A DNA stretch of 64,000 bases. It comes from Streptomyces sp. NBC_01276 (GTDB lineage: Bacteria; Actinomycetota; Actinomycetes; Streptomycetales; Streptomycetaceae). The notes under the pieces were generated by a model. That model was not told the origin of the DNA, did no database searches, and saw nothing but the letters and a program-made list of their open reading frames with translations. Shown here in pieces: positions 41,802 to 50,540 of the stretch. Both the position numbers and the translations under genes were made by a program. The first letter of the stretch is position 1, and each line of letters starts with the position of its first letter. The stretch covers positions 8,058,501 through 8,122,500 of the forward strand of contig NZ_CP108442.1 in NCBI RefSeq assembly GCF_041435355.1, in the 5' to 3' direction.

Positions 41802-42284
41802 TCAGCGCCGTACGGGGCCGCCGGCGACCAGCCGGGAGGTACCGATCTCGGCCCACACCACCTTGCCGGGCGCGTGGGCCTCGGAGCCCCAGCGATCGCA
41901 GAGCCGGTCGACGATACGGAGTCCGTGGTTCCCGGGAACGCCGGGCCGGGCGCCGAACCGGCGACGGGGCAGCTCGGGGGAGCCGTCGCACACCTCGACG
42001 CGCACCGCGTCCCCGCGGCTGAGCGCGAGGTACTGGCAACCGCCGGCGTGCAGGGCCGCGTTGGCCACCAGCTCGGAGACCAGGAGCAGGGCGTCCTCGG
42101 AGGTCTCCGTCCCGTCCAGTTCCCACTCCCGTAGTGCCCGACGGGTGAAATCACGGGCCTTCGCGACCTGCCCGGGCGCTCCGGCCAGGACCAGGAGCCG
42201 CCGCCGCACCGGCGTCGAGTGCGGCCGGGTCCGCGGGTGCGGCGAACGTTCGGTCTGCGATGCGCTGCTCTTGACTGAGGTCAC
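41802..42284 (-). CDS. RsbW-like ATP-binding regulatory protein
   Basis: A 160-residue GHKL ATPase domain with an N-terminal extension. N-box: LLLVSELVANAALHAGG. G1: VEVCDGSPELPRRR (D-x-S in place of D-x-G). G2: PGNHGLRIVDRLCDRWG. Such proteins in Streptomyces act as anti-sigma kinases or have lost that role. The start is a GTG at 42284. It is the second of this class in the window and has no linked STAS or sigma gene. Confidence 0.82.
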   Translation of the reverse strand: MTSVKSSASQTERSPHPRTRPHSTPVRRRLLVLAGAPGQVAKARDFTRRALREWELDGTETSEDALLLVSELVANAALHAGGCQYLALSRGDAVRVEVCDGSPELPRRRFGARPGVPGNHGLRIVDRLCDRWGSEAHAPGKVVWAEIGTSRLVAGGPVRR

Positions 42285-42448
42285 TGTGGTCCGTTTCCAC
42301 CGTTCGGGTCCCGCCCGGCTTCACTGTCCGGTACGGGGCGTTTCGTACGGTGCGTATGCCCCGGGATCGGCCGCGGACACGCGGCGCAACGGCTCGGGCC
42401 GCCGGAGCCGGTGCGCGGGGGCCGTCCTCGCCCTCGACCCGGGCGCCC

Positions 42449-42871
42449 TCAGCCGAGGAAGGACAGCCGGACGGTGCGCCGGGGGTTGTCCCGGTTCGTG
42501 TCCACCAGGACGACGGACTGCCAGGTGCCGAGCGCCAGCTCGCCGTCGACGACCGGCAGGGTGGCGTGCGGGGGTACGAGTGCCGGGAGCACGTGGTCGC
42601 GGCCGTGTCCGGGCGAGCCGTGCCGATGGCGCCAGCGGTCGTCGGCCGGCAGCAGTGTGGTGAGGAGGTCCAGCAGGTCGTCGTCGCTGCCCGCGCCCGT
42701 CTCGATGACGGCGAGGCCGGCCGTCGCGTGCGGCGTGAAGACGTTGAGGAGCCCGTCGCGGCCGTCGGCCACCTCGCGCAGGAAGCGGGCGCAGGCGGCC
42801 GTGAGGTCGTGGACGGTCTCGTCGGAGCCGGTGGTGATGTCCAGGGTCCGGGTGGTGAAGGCGCTTGTCAT
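42449..42871 (-). CDS. YjbQ family (UPF0047) protein
   Basis: A 140-residue YjbQ protein, a family associated with a secondary thiamine-phosphate synthase activity. Key segments: LNVFTPHATAGLAVIETGAG (conserved HATAG), then HRHGSPGHGRDHVLPALVPP and LALGTWQSVVLVDTNRDNPR. The His residues are the presumed metal or active-site ligands. The start at 42871 is favoured over an upstream GTG/ATG run. It diverges from the kinase gene. Confidence 0.9.
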   Translation of the reverse strand: MTSAFTTRTLDITTGSDETVHDLTAACARFLREVADGRDGLLNVFTPHATAGLAVIETGAGSDDDLLDLLTTLLPADDRWRHRHGSPGHGRDHVLPALVPPHATLPVVDGELALGTWQSVVLVDTNRDNPRRTVRLSFLG

Positions 42872-43011
42872 GCCGCCATCCTCGCGCCCCGTCGCCCGAC
42901 GGGCCTCCATGCGCGCGGCGCCGCCCGTCGGGGAGGAGGCCGCCCCCGAGGGCCCGCGCGGTCGCCCCGTACAGTTCTGCTCGGCAACGGCCTTCGGAAC
43001 GGGGTGGCTTG

Positions 43012-44577
43012 GTGGAATCGCTGAGACCCGGTGATCCGCTGGAGATCGGCGGGTACCGTCTGCTCGCGCGGCTCGGCGAGGGCGGCATGGGCGAGGTGTT
43101 CCTCGCCCGAACCGCCTCGGGGCGGGCGCTGGCGCTGAAGACGGTCCACCGGGAGCTGGGCCGGGAACCCGGCTTCGCCGAACGGTTCGATCGGGAGATC
43201 CGCACCAGCGACCGCGTGCGCTCGCCGTGGACCGTCTCGGTGGTGGACTTCAGCCCTGCCGGCTCCTCGCCGCAGTGGCTCGCGACGGAGTACGTCCCCG
43301 CTCCCTCCCTCGGCGACTGGGTGCGCGGGCACGGCCCGCTGCCGGAGGCGGCCGTACTGTCACTGGCCCGGGAGCTGTCGGCCGCGCTGGTGGCGGTGCG
43401 CGCGGCCGGCGTGGTCCACCGGGACATCAAGCCGGCCAACGTGCTGCTGGGCCCGGAGCGGCCGTTCCTCATCGACTTCGGGATCGCCCGCACCGTCCGC
43501 GACCCGCGCCGCACCCGGACGGGCGCGGTCATCGGCACCCCCGGCTACCTCGCGCCCGAGCAGGCCGTCGGCGCCACGGCCGGGCATCCGGCGGACGTCT
43601 TCTCCCTCGCAGCCGTCCTCGTCCACGCCGTCACCGGCCGGGGCCCCTTCCTCGACCACGCCGAGGAGACGAGCCTGCCGGCCCTCCTGTACCGGATCGT
43701 CCACGACGAGCCCTTCCTCGACGGTGTCCCGGCCGCGCTCGTGGCGCTCCTGCGGGACTGCCTGGCGAAGGATCCGGACCGGCGTCCCACCGCCGAGGAG
43801 GTGCGGGACCGGCTCGGGGCCGGCCGCGAGGGGGACTGGACCGCTTCGGTCCCGTCCGCCCTGCCGGCCGACAGCGCCCGCCGCGAGGCCGCACTGCGCC
43901 CGCTGCTCGACGCCAAGACGGGAACGGCCCCTGAGGCACCGGCCCCCGTCCCGCAGGCGCCCGTCCCGCAAGTTTCCGTCCCGCCTGCTCCCGCCCTGCC
44001 TGCCCCCTTCGCCGCGTCGGGCACGCGTCGGGTGCTCGTCGGCGTCGTCGGCGTGGCGGCCCTGGCCGTCCTCCTGACGCAGTTGCGCGGCGGCGCGACG
44101 GGCGAGGACAAGGCGGCCGCCGCGCCGTCCTCCTCCCCGCCCGGCCGGGCGTCCGCCGCCCCGTCCCCCTCCGGATCCACCCTGCCCGCCCCCTGGGTCG
44201 GCACCTGGACCGGCGTCGGCCCCGGCACCCCCGACGCGGACGGCATCACCCACGCCCGCACCCGGGACTTCGCGGTCACGGTCACCTTCCAGGCCGGCGC
44301 GGTCGGGGAGGTCATGGGACGCCAGGTCAGCGACGTCCGGGAACTGGTCGGCGGACGGAACCTGGGCTGCACGGAAGCCCTGGAACTGCGCGGACTGAGG
44401 GCCGACACCGCCGTACTCGCCGCCGTGACCAGCCGGCCCACCGATCGCACGGCCACCTTCGACTGCCCCAAGGGCAACATCTACGTGGTCTCCCTGACCG
44501 CTCCCGACACCCTGACCATCGAGCTGGAAGGCGCCCAGTCCGCGGGTGCCCCCAGCACCCTGACCCGTCGGCCCTGA
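43012..44577 (+). CDS. Membrane Ser/Thr protein kinase with extracellular sensor
   Basis: A 521-residue Hanks-type kinase (PknB-like). The catalytic domain (about 12-270) has the P-loop LGEGGMGEV, Lys43 (ALKTV), HRDIKPAN (136-143), DFG (155-157) and APE. A Pro-rich linker leads to one transmembrane helix (about 341-357) and an extracellular domain of about 160 residues (WVGTWTGVGPGTPDADG onward) with two cysteines, likely a ligand sensor without PASTA repeats. The GTG at 43012 is preferred by fold start and a GGGGTGG site; TTG at 43009 is possible. Confidence 0.92.
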   Translation: MESLRPGDPLEIGGYRLLARLGEGGMGEVFLARTASGRALALKTVHRELGREPGFAERFDREIRTSDRVRSPWTVSVVDFSPAGSSPQWLATEYVPAPSLGDWVRGHGPLPEAAVLSLARELSAALVAVRAAGVVHRDIKPANVLLGPERPFLIDFGIARTVRDPRRTRTGAVIGTPGYLAPEQAVGATAGHPADVFSLAAVLVHAVTGRGPFLDHAEETSLPALLYRIVHDEPFLDGVPAALVALLRDCLAKDPDRRPTAEEVRDRLGAGREGDWTASVPSALPADSARREAALRPLLDAKTGTAPEAPAPVPQAPVPQVSVPPAPALPAPFAASGTRRVLVGVVGVAALAVLLTQLRGGATGEDKAAAAPSSSPPGRASAAPSPSGSTLPAPWVGTWTGVGPGTPDADGITHARTRDFAVTVTFQAGAVGEVMGRQVSDVRELVGGRNLGCTEALELRGLRADTAVLAAVTSRPTDRTATFDCPKGNIYVVSLTAPDTLTIELEGAQSAGAPSTLTRRP

Positions 44578-44653
44578 CGGCGGCCCCCGGGGCTGGGACC
44601 ACTGACCGGGCACCCCGACGCATGATCACGCGCGGACGGGCCAAACGATCCGC

Positions 44654-46459
44654 ATGATGCGAAGGTACGGTTCGACGGCGCGCGGCGCCTGGCTCCTGCT
44701 GTTCCTTCCGGTCCAGGCCGCCTTGATGGTCGCCCTGGGCCGGTTCGTGACCGGCCCGGCCGCGCGGCACTGGCCGTTGTCCGAAGAGGCGGGCGCCGTC
44801 CGTGAGTCGGGCGCGCACCGCGACGGGGCGACCATCACGCTCTCCAAGTGGCTCTCGGTGCTCGCCGGGACGGAGGTCGTCATCGCCGTGACCCTGGTCT
44901 GCGTGATCGCCCTGCTCGTGCTGCCGCGCGTCGCGCACCGCGTCGAGGCCATGTTCCTCGCCGTCTCCGTGGCCGCGCAGTCGGCGGTCTTCGTCGTGGT
45001 CACGGCGTTCGTGGAGCGACCGCGCCCCGCCGTCACCCAACTGGACGCGGCCCCACCGACGTCGAGCTTCCCCTCCGGCCACGTCGGCGCCTCCGTCGCC
45101 CTGTACGCGGGGCTGGCCGTGATCGCCGCCCTGCGCATGCGAGGGCCCTGGCGCTGGGTCGCGACGACCCTCCTGCTGCTGATCCCCCCGGCCGTCGGGC
45201 TCTCCCGCGTCCACCGCGGCATGCACTACCCCAGCGACGTGGCCGCCGGTCTGCTCAACGGCGTGGTGACCCTCGTCATCACGGGCTTCGCGCTGCTGTA
45301 CGGACACACCGCCGCGAAGGGCTCCGGCGCCCGGCCCGACGTGGGGACGGACGCGCCGTCCGCGGGGCGGTCCGCCCCCCGGCCCGGCCCCCTGCCGACC
45401 GCCGAACCCACCCCGCCGCCGGGCGACCGACCCGAACCGGCACCCGCGACCGGGCCCGTCGGCAGGCCCGTCCTCGTCGTGCGCCACCCGCACGGCTGCC
45501 CGGACGAACTCGCCGACCGCATCAGGGCCGTCCTGCGCGACCACGGCCATCAGGAGCCGGACCAGCGGTGGATCACGACCTCGGCCGCACGGCCCTGCGG
45601 CGAGCTGGAGCCGCGGATCGCCGCCGAGCGGCCCGCCCTGGTCGTGGTGTGCGGGGGAGACGGCACGGTGCGCGCCTGCGCCGAGGTCCTGGCCGGAACC
45701 GGGATCCCGCTCGCCGTCGCGCCCTGCGGCACCGGCAACCTGCTCGCCCGCAACCTCGGCCTCCCCACCGATCCGGCCACCGCCCTCTTCGAGTCCCTGA
45801 CCGGAGACAGTTTCGGCATCGATGTCGGCCGGACCGGGGGCGACGGCCTCCGGCCGAGCCGGTTCACGGTCATGGCCGGCGTCGGCTTCGACGCGGCGAT
45901 GGTCCGCGACGCCTCACCGCGGCTCAAGTCGCGGATGGGGTGGGCCGCGTACGTCCTGTCGGCGGTGCGCCACCTGGGCGACCCCAGCGTACGGCTCACC
46001 GTGAGCATCGACGGAGGCCGCCCCCTGAAGCGCCGGGCCCGCATGGCCGTCATCGGGAACGTCGGCGCCCTGCAGGGCGGGCTGCCCCTCCTGCCCGGTG
46101 CGCGACCGGACAGCGGCCGCCTGGAGGTGGTGCTCTTCGCCCCCCGGGGCCCCTCGGGCTGGCTCGCCGCGGCCGGACACCTGACGGCCCGCCTCCTCGG
46201 CCACCGGCCGCCCCCGCCGGCCCGCACCCGTGGCGGGCACAGCGAGGCCGGCGGCGCGCTGGAGTACTTCAGCGCCACCCGGGTCGACATCCGCTGCGCG
46301 ACGGCGCAGCCACGTGAACTCGACGGGGACGCGGTGCCCGACGGCACCCGCCTGACCGCCGAGATCGAACCGGGCGCCCTGCGCGTCCACCTGCCCCGCG
46401 CCCCCGGTGCGCCCCACGAACCGCCGCGGGCCGCGGTGACGGCCGACCGGTCCCGCTGA
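44654..46459 (+). CDS. PAP2 phosphatase - diacylglycerol kinase fusion
   Basis: A 601-residue two-domain protein. Residues 1-220 form a membrane PAP2 lipid phosphatase: several transmembrane helices, C1 FVERPRPAV, C2 PSGHVGAS and C3 SRVHRGMHYPSDV. A Pro-rich linker (about 222-272) leads to a cytoplasmic DAGK catalytic domain (about 275-575) with VVVCGGDGTVRACAEVL and GTGNLLARNLGLP. It could dephosphorylate a phosphatidate-like lipid and rephosphorylate DAG or a prenol/sphingoid-type lipid. It heads a three-gene lipid/membrane operon, 27 bases before the YihY gene. Confidence 0.92.
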   Translation: MMRRYGSTARGAWLLLFLPVQAALMVALGRFVTGPAARHWPLSEEAGAVRESGAHRDGATITLSKWLSVLAGTEVVIAVTLVCVIALLVLPRVAHRVEAMFLAVSVAAQSAVFVVVTAFVERPRPAVTQLDAAPPTSSFPSGHVGASVALYAGLAVIAALRMRGPWRWVATTLLLLIPPAVGLSRVHRGMHYPSDVAAGLLNGVVTLVITGFALLYGHTAAKGSGARPDVGTDAPSAGRSAPRPGPLPTAEPTPPPGDRPEPAPATGPVGRPVLVVRHPHGCPDELADRIRAVLRDHGHQEPDQRWITTSAARPCGELEPRIAAERPALVVVCGGDGTVRACAEVLAGTGIPLAVAPCGTGNLLARNLGLPTDPATALFESLTGDSFGIDVGRTGGDGLRPSRFTVMAGVGFDAAMVRDASPRLKSRMGWAAYVLSAVRHLGDPSVRLTVSIDGGRPLKRRARMAVIGNVGALQGGLPLLPGARPDSGRLEVVLFAPRGPSGWLAAAGHLTARLLGHRPPPPARTRGGHSEAGGALEYFSATRVDIRCATAQPRELDGDAVPDGTRLTAEIEPGALRVHLPRAPGAPHEPPRAAVTADRSR

Positions 46460-46486
46460 AGACGTCGAAGAGGAGGCAGGACACCG

Positions 46487-47440
46487 ATGGGCACCGCACG
46501 ACGGGTACCGCAACGGCACGACGTCGACGGCGACGAACTGTCCGCCGACGAGGCATGGGCCGCGTTGCGCCGCTACGGCGGCTGGCGCCTGGCCCGCGAT
46601 TCGTTCATCCGGTTCCGCTACGCCGACGGGTTCAGCCACGCCCGCGCGCTCGCCCTCCAGACGGTCCTGTCGATCGTCCCGCTGGCCATCGCCGCCGTCG
46701 GCCTCTCCGGCGTCCTGCACACCGAGGACATCGGCCGCGTCACCGAACTCACCATCCGCAGCCTCACCAGCGGCCCCGGACACGCCGTGGTCGACGACGC
46801 GCTCGACGAGAGCCGGCGCCACGCCGGGGACGGCGGCCAGGCGGCGCTGTGGTTGGGGCTGCTGTTCTCCCTCGTCAACGTCACCACCGGCCTGTGCCAG
46901 GTGGAACGGGGAGCCAACCGCATATACGGCAACGAACGCGACCGCCCCTTCCTCGCCAAGTACACCCGCGGCCTGGTGATGTCGGCCCTCGCCGGGTTCC
47001 CCCTCGGCCTCAGCTTCACCGTCACCGTCCTCGGCACCCACCTGACGGGGGCGCTCGCCGAGGTGTACCGGCTCGACGAGGGCACCGTACGGGCCTGGGA
47101 GCTGCTGCGCTGGCCCGTCGGCGTCCTGCTCGCCGTCCTCGCCACCAGCGCGATCTTCCGGCTCTCCCCACGCCGGAGCCAGCCCGGCTACACCTGGCTG
47201 GCCTTCGGCGCCGTCGTCCACCTGGTGCTGTGGAACCTGGCGACCTGGGGCCTGAGCCTGTACGTCGGCGCCAGCGGCTCCTTCACCAACGTGTACGGCC
47301 CGCTCAGCGCGATCGTGTCCCTGCTCCTGTGGTCCTACCTCACCTCGACCGCGCTCTTCCTCGGCCTCTCCTTCGCCGCCCAACTGGAAGCCGTCCGGGC
47401 GGGGGTGAAGGAACCGATCCGGCCCGACCCCGGAGTCTGA
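46487..47440 (+). CDS. YihY/BrkB-type membrane protein
   Basis: A 317-residue membrane protein with about six transmembrane helices, of the YihY/UPF0761 (BrkB) family: GFSHARALALQTVLSIVPLA at the N terminus, then the NVTTGLCQVERGANRIYGNE loop, FGAVVHLVLWNLATWGLSLY, and NVYGPLSAIVSLLLWSYLTS. It resembles the conserved core but carries a 40-residue hydrophilic N terminus. AGGAGG precedes the ATG. The family has been linked to lipid transport or virulence; here it lies between two lipid-phosphatase genes, supporting a lipid role. Confidence 0.9.
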   Translation: MGTARRVPQRHDVDGDELSADEAWAALRRYGGWRLARDSFIRFRYADGFSHARALALQTVLSIVPLAIAAVGLSGVLHTEDIGRVTELTIRSLTSGPGHAVVDDALDESRRHAGDGGQAALWLGLLFSLVNVTTGLCQVERGANRIYGNERDRPFLAKYTRGLVMSALAGFPLGLSFTVTVLGTHLTGALAEVYRLDEGTVRAWELLRWPVGVLLAVLATSAIFRLSPRRSQPGYTWLAFGAVVHLVLWNLATWGLSLYVGASGSFTNVYGPLSAIVSLLLWSYLTSTALFLGLSFAAQLEAVRAGVKEPIRPDPGV

Positions 47441-47481
47441 CCCGCCCGCCCCCGACCGCACACGAAAGAGGCTCCACGAAG

Positions 47482-48300
47482 ATGGCACGGCGCACCGCAC
47501 CCCTCTCACGCCGACCGCTGCACGGCCTGCTGTCACGGCACGCCGGACCCGATGCGACGTTCGGCAGGAGACTCGTGCTGACCACCGCCGTCACCGCCGT
47601 GGCGGCCGTGCCCTTCGCCCTCGCCCTGGTGCTCGTCGAAGCCCGATGGCCACCCCTGTACCGCCTGGACCGGGCGACGGCCGAACGCCTCCACGCCACC
47701 GCCCTCGAACATCCAGGCCGGGTCCGGGTCCTCGAAGTCCTCAGCGACCTCGTCTGGGACCCCGTCACCCTGCGCCTGCTCGTGGCCCTGCTCGTGATCT
47801 GGCTCGCGGTGCGCCGCGCCTGGCGGCTCGCCGCCTGGGCCTGCGTCACGGCGGTGGCGGGCGGGCTCATCGGGCTGCTGGTCAAGATCGCGGTGGAACG
47901 GGCACGGCCCAGCCTGCCGGACCCCGTCGCCCACGCCCCCGGGTTCTCCTTCCCCTCGGGGCACGCGATGACGGCCACGACCTCCTGCGCCGTCCTGCTG
48001 CTCACCCTGCTGCCCCTGGTACCGCGCGCCTGGCGCCCGCTGCCGTGGGCGCTCGCGCTGCTCACGGTCGTGGGCGTCGGATACACACGGGTCGCGCTCG
48101 GCGTCCACTGGGTCAGCGACGTGGTGGGGGGCTGGCTGCTGGGCCTCGCCCTCGTCACGGCGACGACCCTGGTCTTCGAAGCCTGGCGGGCCGACACCGG
48201 CCGCCGGCGGACGCCGGTGACCGAAGGCCTGGAACCGGAACTCACCACCCCCGACCCCGAAGCGCCCCCGGCCGCCACCGCCCGCCGCGCAGCCCCCTGA
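47482..48300 (+). CDS. PAP2-family membrane phosphatase
   Basis: A 272-residue PAP2 superfamily lipid phosphatase: about six transmembrane helices with C1 KIAVERARPSLPDP, C2 SFPSGHAMTATTSC and C3 TRVALGVHWVSDVVGG. The catalytic His/Asp/Arg set looks complete. It may act on phosphatidate or undecaprenyl pyrophosphate. It lies 41 bases after the YihY gene and ends the operon. A disordered 45-residue C-terminal tail is acidic and Pro-rich. Confidence 0.92.
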   Translation: MARRTAPLSRRPLHGLLSRHAGPDATFGRRLVLTTAVTAVAAVPFALALVLVEARWPPLYRLDRATAERLHATALEHPGRVRVLEVLSDLVWDPVTLRLLVALLVIWLAVRRAWRLAAWACVTAVAGGLIGLLVKIAVERARPSLPDPVAHAPGFSFPSGHAMTATTSCAVLLLTLLPLVPRAWRPLPWALALLTVVGVGYTRVALGVHWVSDVVGGWLLGLALVTATTLVFEAWRADTGRRRTPVTEGLEPELTTPDPEAPPAATARRAAP

Positions 48301-48883
48301 CCACCCGGCCGCCCCACGGCGGGGGCGGGCTGTCACCGCAAAACCCGAAGATGATCAGCGACCGTTTTCCGCCGCTATGTCGGACGCCGGCCCGACAAGA
48401 ACAACCGGCCCCACCACGCCGGCCACCTGTGGGCCTTCGCCTCCCCGAGATGGTCGCGCCGGCAGTCGGAGCCACCGGCGACGAACGGGCCGGCGGCGGT
48501 GCGCGGGGTACATGTACTGACCTTGTCGTTCACCGTCAGGCGGGCAGCACCAGACGGGCAGCACCAGACGGGACAGGACCAGGACCCAGGTCCCGGTCCG
48601 GCAGAGGAACAGTCCCACGGCCCCATGCGACTTCTCATCCCACACTCGGACGATCTCCGTGAAATCCGATGATTCGATGTAAGGGCACTGTCGGAGCGAG
48701 AACCACGATTCGGTGGTGCTCGGTCGGCCACGCGATTGGCGGGTCTCGTGCACCCCCCCGGAGGAGGGCAGGCCCGGGGAAGGGACCTGCGGCTTCCTCA
48801 GCGGGCGGCCAATGGGATCGCGGGATCGCGGGCATTGGTTTTTCTCAGAGATTCACACGCAAGTGATCGAAGGGCAAGAAAAC
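48301..48883. other. Gap with a 14-bp tandem repeat
   Basis: A 583-base gap between the lipid operon and the exported esterase. It contains two copies of CGGGCAGCACCAGA in tandem (48541-48568). No gene was accepted: open frames across it are low-quality. The region just before the esterase is less GC-rich (TTTCTCAGAGATTCACACGC), a likely promoter area. Confidence 0.45.
48541..48568. repeat. Tandem 14-bp repeat
   Basis: Two perfect copies of CGGGCAGCACCAGA lie end to end. Their purpose is unknown; they could be two binding sites for one protein. Confidence 0.75.
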
Positions 48884-50245
48884 ATGGCTATTCACATGAG
48901 GCCCATCAGCCGCCGGCGGCTGATGGCCATGGTGGCGATCGCGGCGGGGGCGGCCCTTACCCCGGTGGCGGTCCATGCGGTCACCGTCAATGAGGTCCCC
49001 GCGGCCGGTGGTAAGCAGAACCCGGTACGCGTACTGGAGCAGGCTGCCCACCCGCTGCGGGCGACCGAGCCCGGCGGAAACACGGCCGACCTGCGAGCCC
49101 TGTCCGGGATGATCGGCGACACCAAGGTGGTCGGCCTCGGCGAGGCCACCCACGGCTCCCACGAGTTCTTCACCATGAAAGAGCGGGTCTTTCGCCACCT
49201 CGTCGAAGAGAAGGGCTTCACCACCTTCGCCCTGGAACTGAGCTGGTCCGCGGGACTCCAGATCGACGACTACGTCCAGACCGGCAAGGGCGATGCCCGC
49301 GAGATCGCCGCACAGACGCTGGCCAACTCTCCCTGGGAACGCGAGGAATTCGTAAGTCTCATCGAGTGGATGCGCGACTACAACAGCAACCACCCCGACC
49401 GCCCCGTGCACTTCATGGGCGACGACATCGGCGCCCCCTCGTTGAATGACGCGTTTTTCGCACGAGTAACCGGCTACGTGGAGAAGAACCACCCCGAGGC
49501 GCTCCCGCGGCTGAACGAGCTCTACGCCGGCCTGCGGCCCATCGACGACGTTTTCGCCTACCTGGCCAAGCCGCTCGCGGAGCGGCAGCAGCTCGCCGCC
49601 AAGGCGCAACAGGGTCTGGAACTGGTCAGCAGCCAGAAGGGCTCCGGCACGGACGCCTTCGACTGGGCCGAGCAGAACGCCCGCTCGATCGCCCAGACCG
49701 CCAAGTTCCTCACCTTGAACCCCGCCGACCGGGAGTCCCTGAACAGCCATCAGCGGTTCCGCGACGAGGTGATGGCGCAAAACGTCGCATGGTGGCAGAA
49801 GCACACCGGCGACAAGATCCTGGTGTCGGCGCACAACAACCACGTCGGCTACGTCTCCGACAACCCCGAGCTGTACCCGAAGACGCAGGGGTCATTCCTG
49901 CGGGACACCATGGGAAGGAACTACCTGCCCATCGGCTTCACCTTCAACCAGGGCTCGTTCCTGTCGAAGGACGCCGCCCTCGGCGGCGACTGGAAGAAAT
50001 TCACCGTGGGCGCCGCCGAGCCCGGCAGGAACGAGCACACCCTCGACCAGGTCCGCTACCAGGATTTCTACCTCGACGTCCGCAAGGCCCCCGCCGCCGC
50101 GCGCGCCTGGCTGAACGTCGCCCGGCCCACCCTCGACATCGGCACGCAGTTCCCGGAGGAGCCCCGCGACGTCGCGATCGCCAAGTCCTTCGATCTCCTC
50201 ATCCACCTCCACGAAATCAGGGAGGCCGACAAGCTGAAGCCATGA
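48884..50245 (+). CDS. Exported erythromycin-esterase-like protein
   Basis: A 453-residue protein of the erythromycin esterase/succinoglycan-related family (EreA-like fold). The N terminus holds a Tat-type signal (PISRRRLMAMVAIAAGAALT) with cleavage near VHA. Family motifs: VVGLGEATHGSHEFF with the conserved Glu and His, FALELSWSAG, HFMGDDIG, KILVSAHNNHVGY with the catalytic-type His, and a C-terminal segment starting QFPEEPRDV. The family includes macrolide esterases and many enzymes of unknown substrate. The ATG at 48884 follows GAAGGGCAAG. A resistance role is possible but unproven. Confidence 0.85.
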   Translation: MAIHMRPISRRRLMAMVAIAAGAALTPVAVHAVTVNEVPAAGGKQNPVRVLEQAAHPLRATEPGGNTADLRALSGMIGDTKVVGLGEATHGSHEFFTMKERVFRHLVEEKGFTTFALELSWSAGLQIDDYVQTGKGDAREIAAQTLANSPWEREEFVSLIEWMRDYNSNHPDRPVHFMGDDIGAPSLNDAFFARVTGYVEKNHPEALPRLNELYAGLRPIDDVFAYLAKPLAERQQLAAKAQQGLELVSSQKGSGTDAFDWAEQNARSIAQTAKFLTLNPADRESLNSHQRFRDEVMAQNVAWWQKHTGDKILVSAHNNHVGYVSDNPELYPKTQGSFLRDTMGRNYLPIGFTFNQGSFLSKDAALGGDWKKFTVGAAEPGRNEHTLDQVRYQDFYLDVRKAPAAARAWLNVARPTLDIGTQFPEEPRDVAIAKSFDLLIHLHEIREADKLKP

Positions 50246-50273
50246 CGAACCGGCGGAGCCGCGCCCCGGTGTG

Positions 50274-50540
50274 TTACCTCGGGAGGTTGTGCTCCGGCTG
50301 GTGCAGGCCGCGGCCCGTGCCGTCCGCCGGGACCGACCAGATGTCGTCGGCGCGTCCCTCCCGTCCCGGGAGGGCATGTCCGACGGTCCGACGGTCCCGG
50401 CGTCCAGCCAGGCCGCTTGGCCGTCGACGGTGCGCGTTTCCGCGAGCCGGTGTTCGCTCATGTCCGCCAGGTCCAGCAGCCGGCCCGCCGCCATGACCGG
50501 TCCCACCGGGCCCCGCAACGCCGCCCGCACCTGCTCCGGG
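50274..50540 (-). pseudogene. Possible minus-strand gene remnant
   Basis: One minus-strand frame reads LRGPVGPVMAAGRLLDLADM, then EHRLAETRTVDGQAAWLDAG. After a shift near 50390 another frame reads GREGRADDIWSVPADGTGRG and reaches a TAA at 50274. Both pieces look protein-like and the second resembles the end of secreted beta-propeller-type proteins. No start or full domain is visible. It may be a decayed gene end; low certainty. Confidence 0.25.

Noticed and set aside
48884..50245. A confirmed macrolide-resistance esterase.
   Set aside because: The fold matches the Ere family, but most members have unknown substrates, and a Tat signal is not typical of known resistance esterases.
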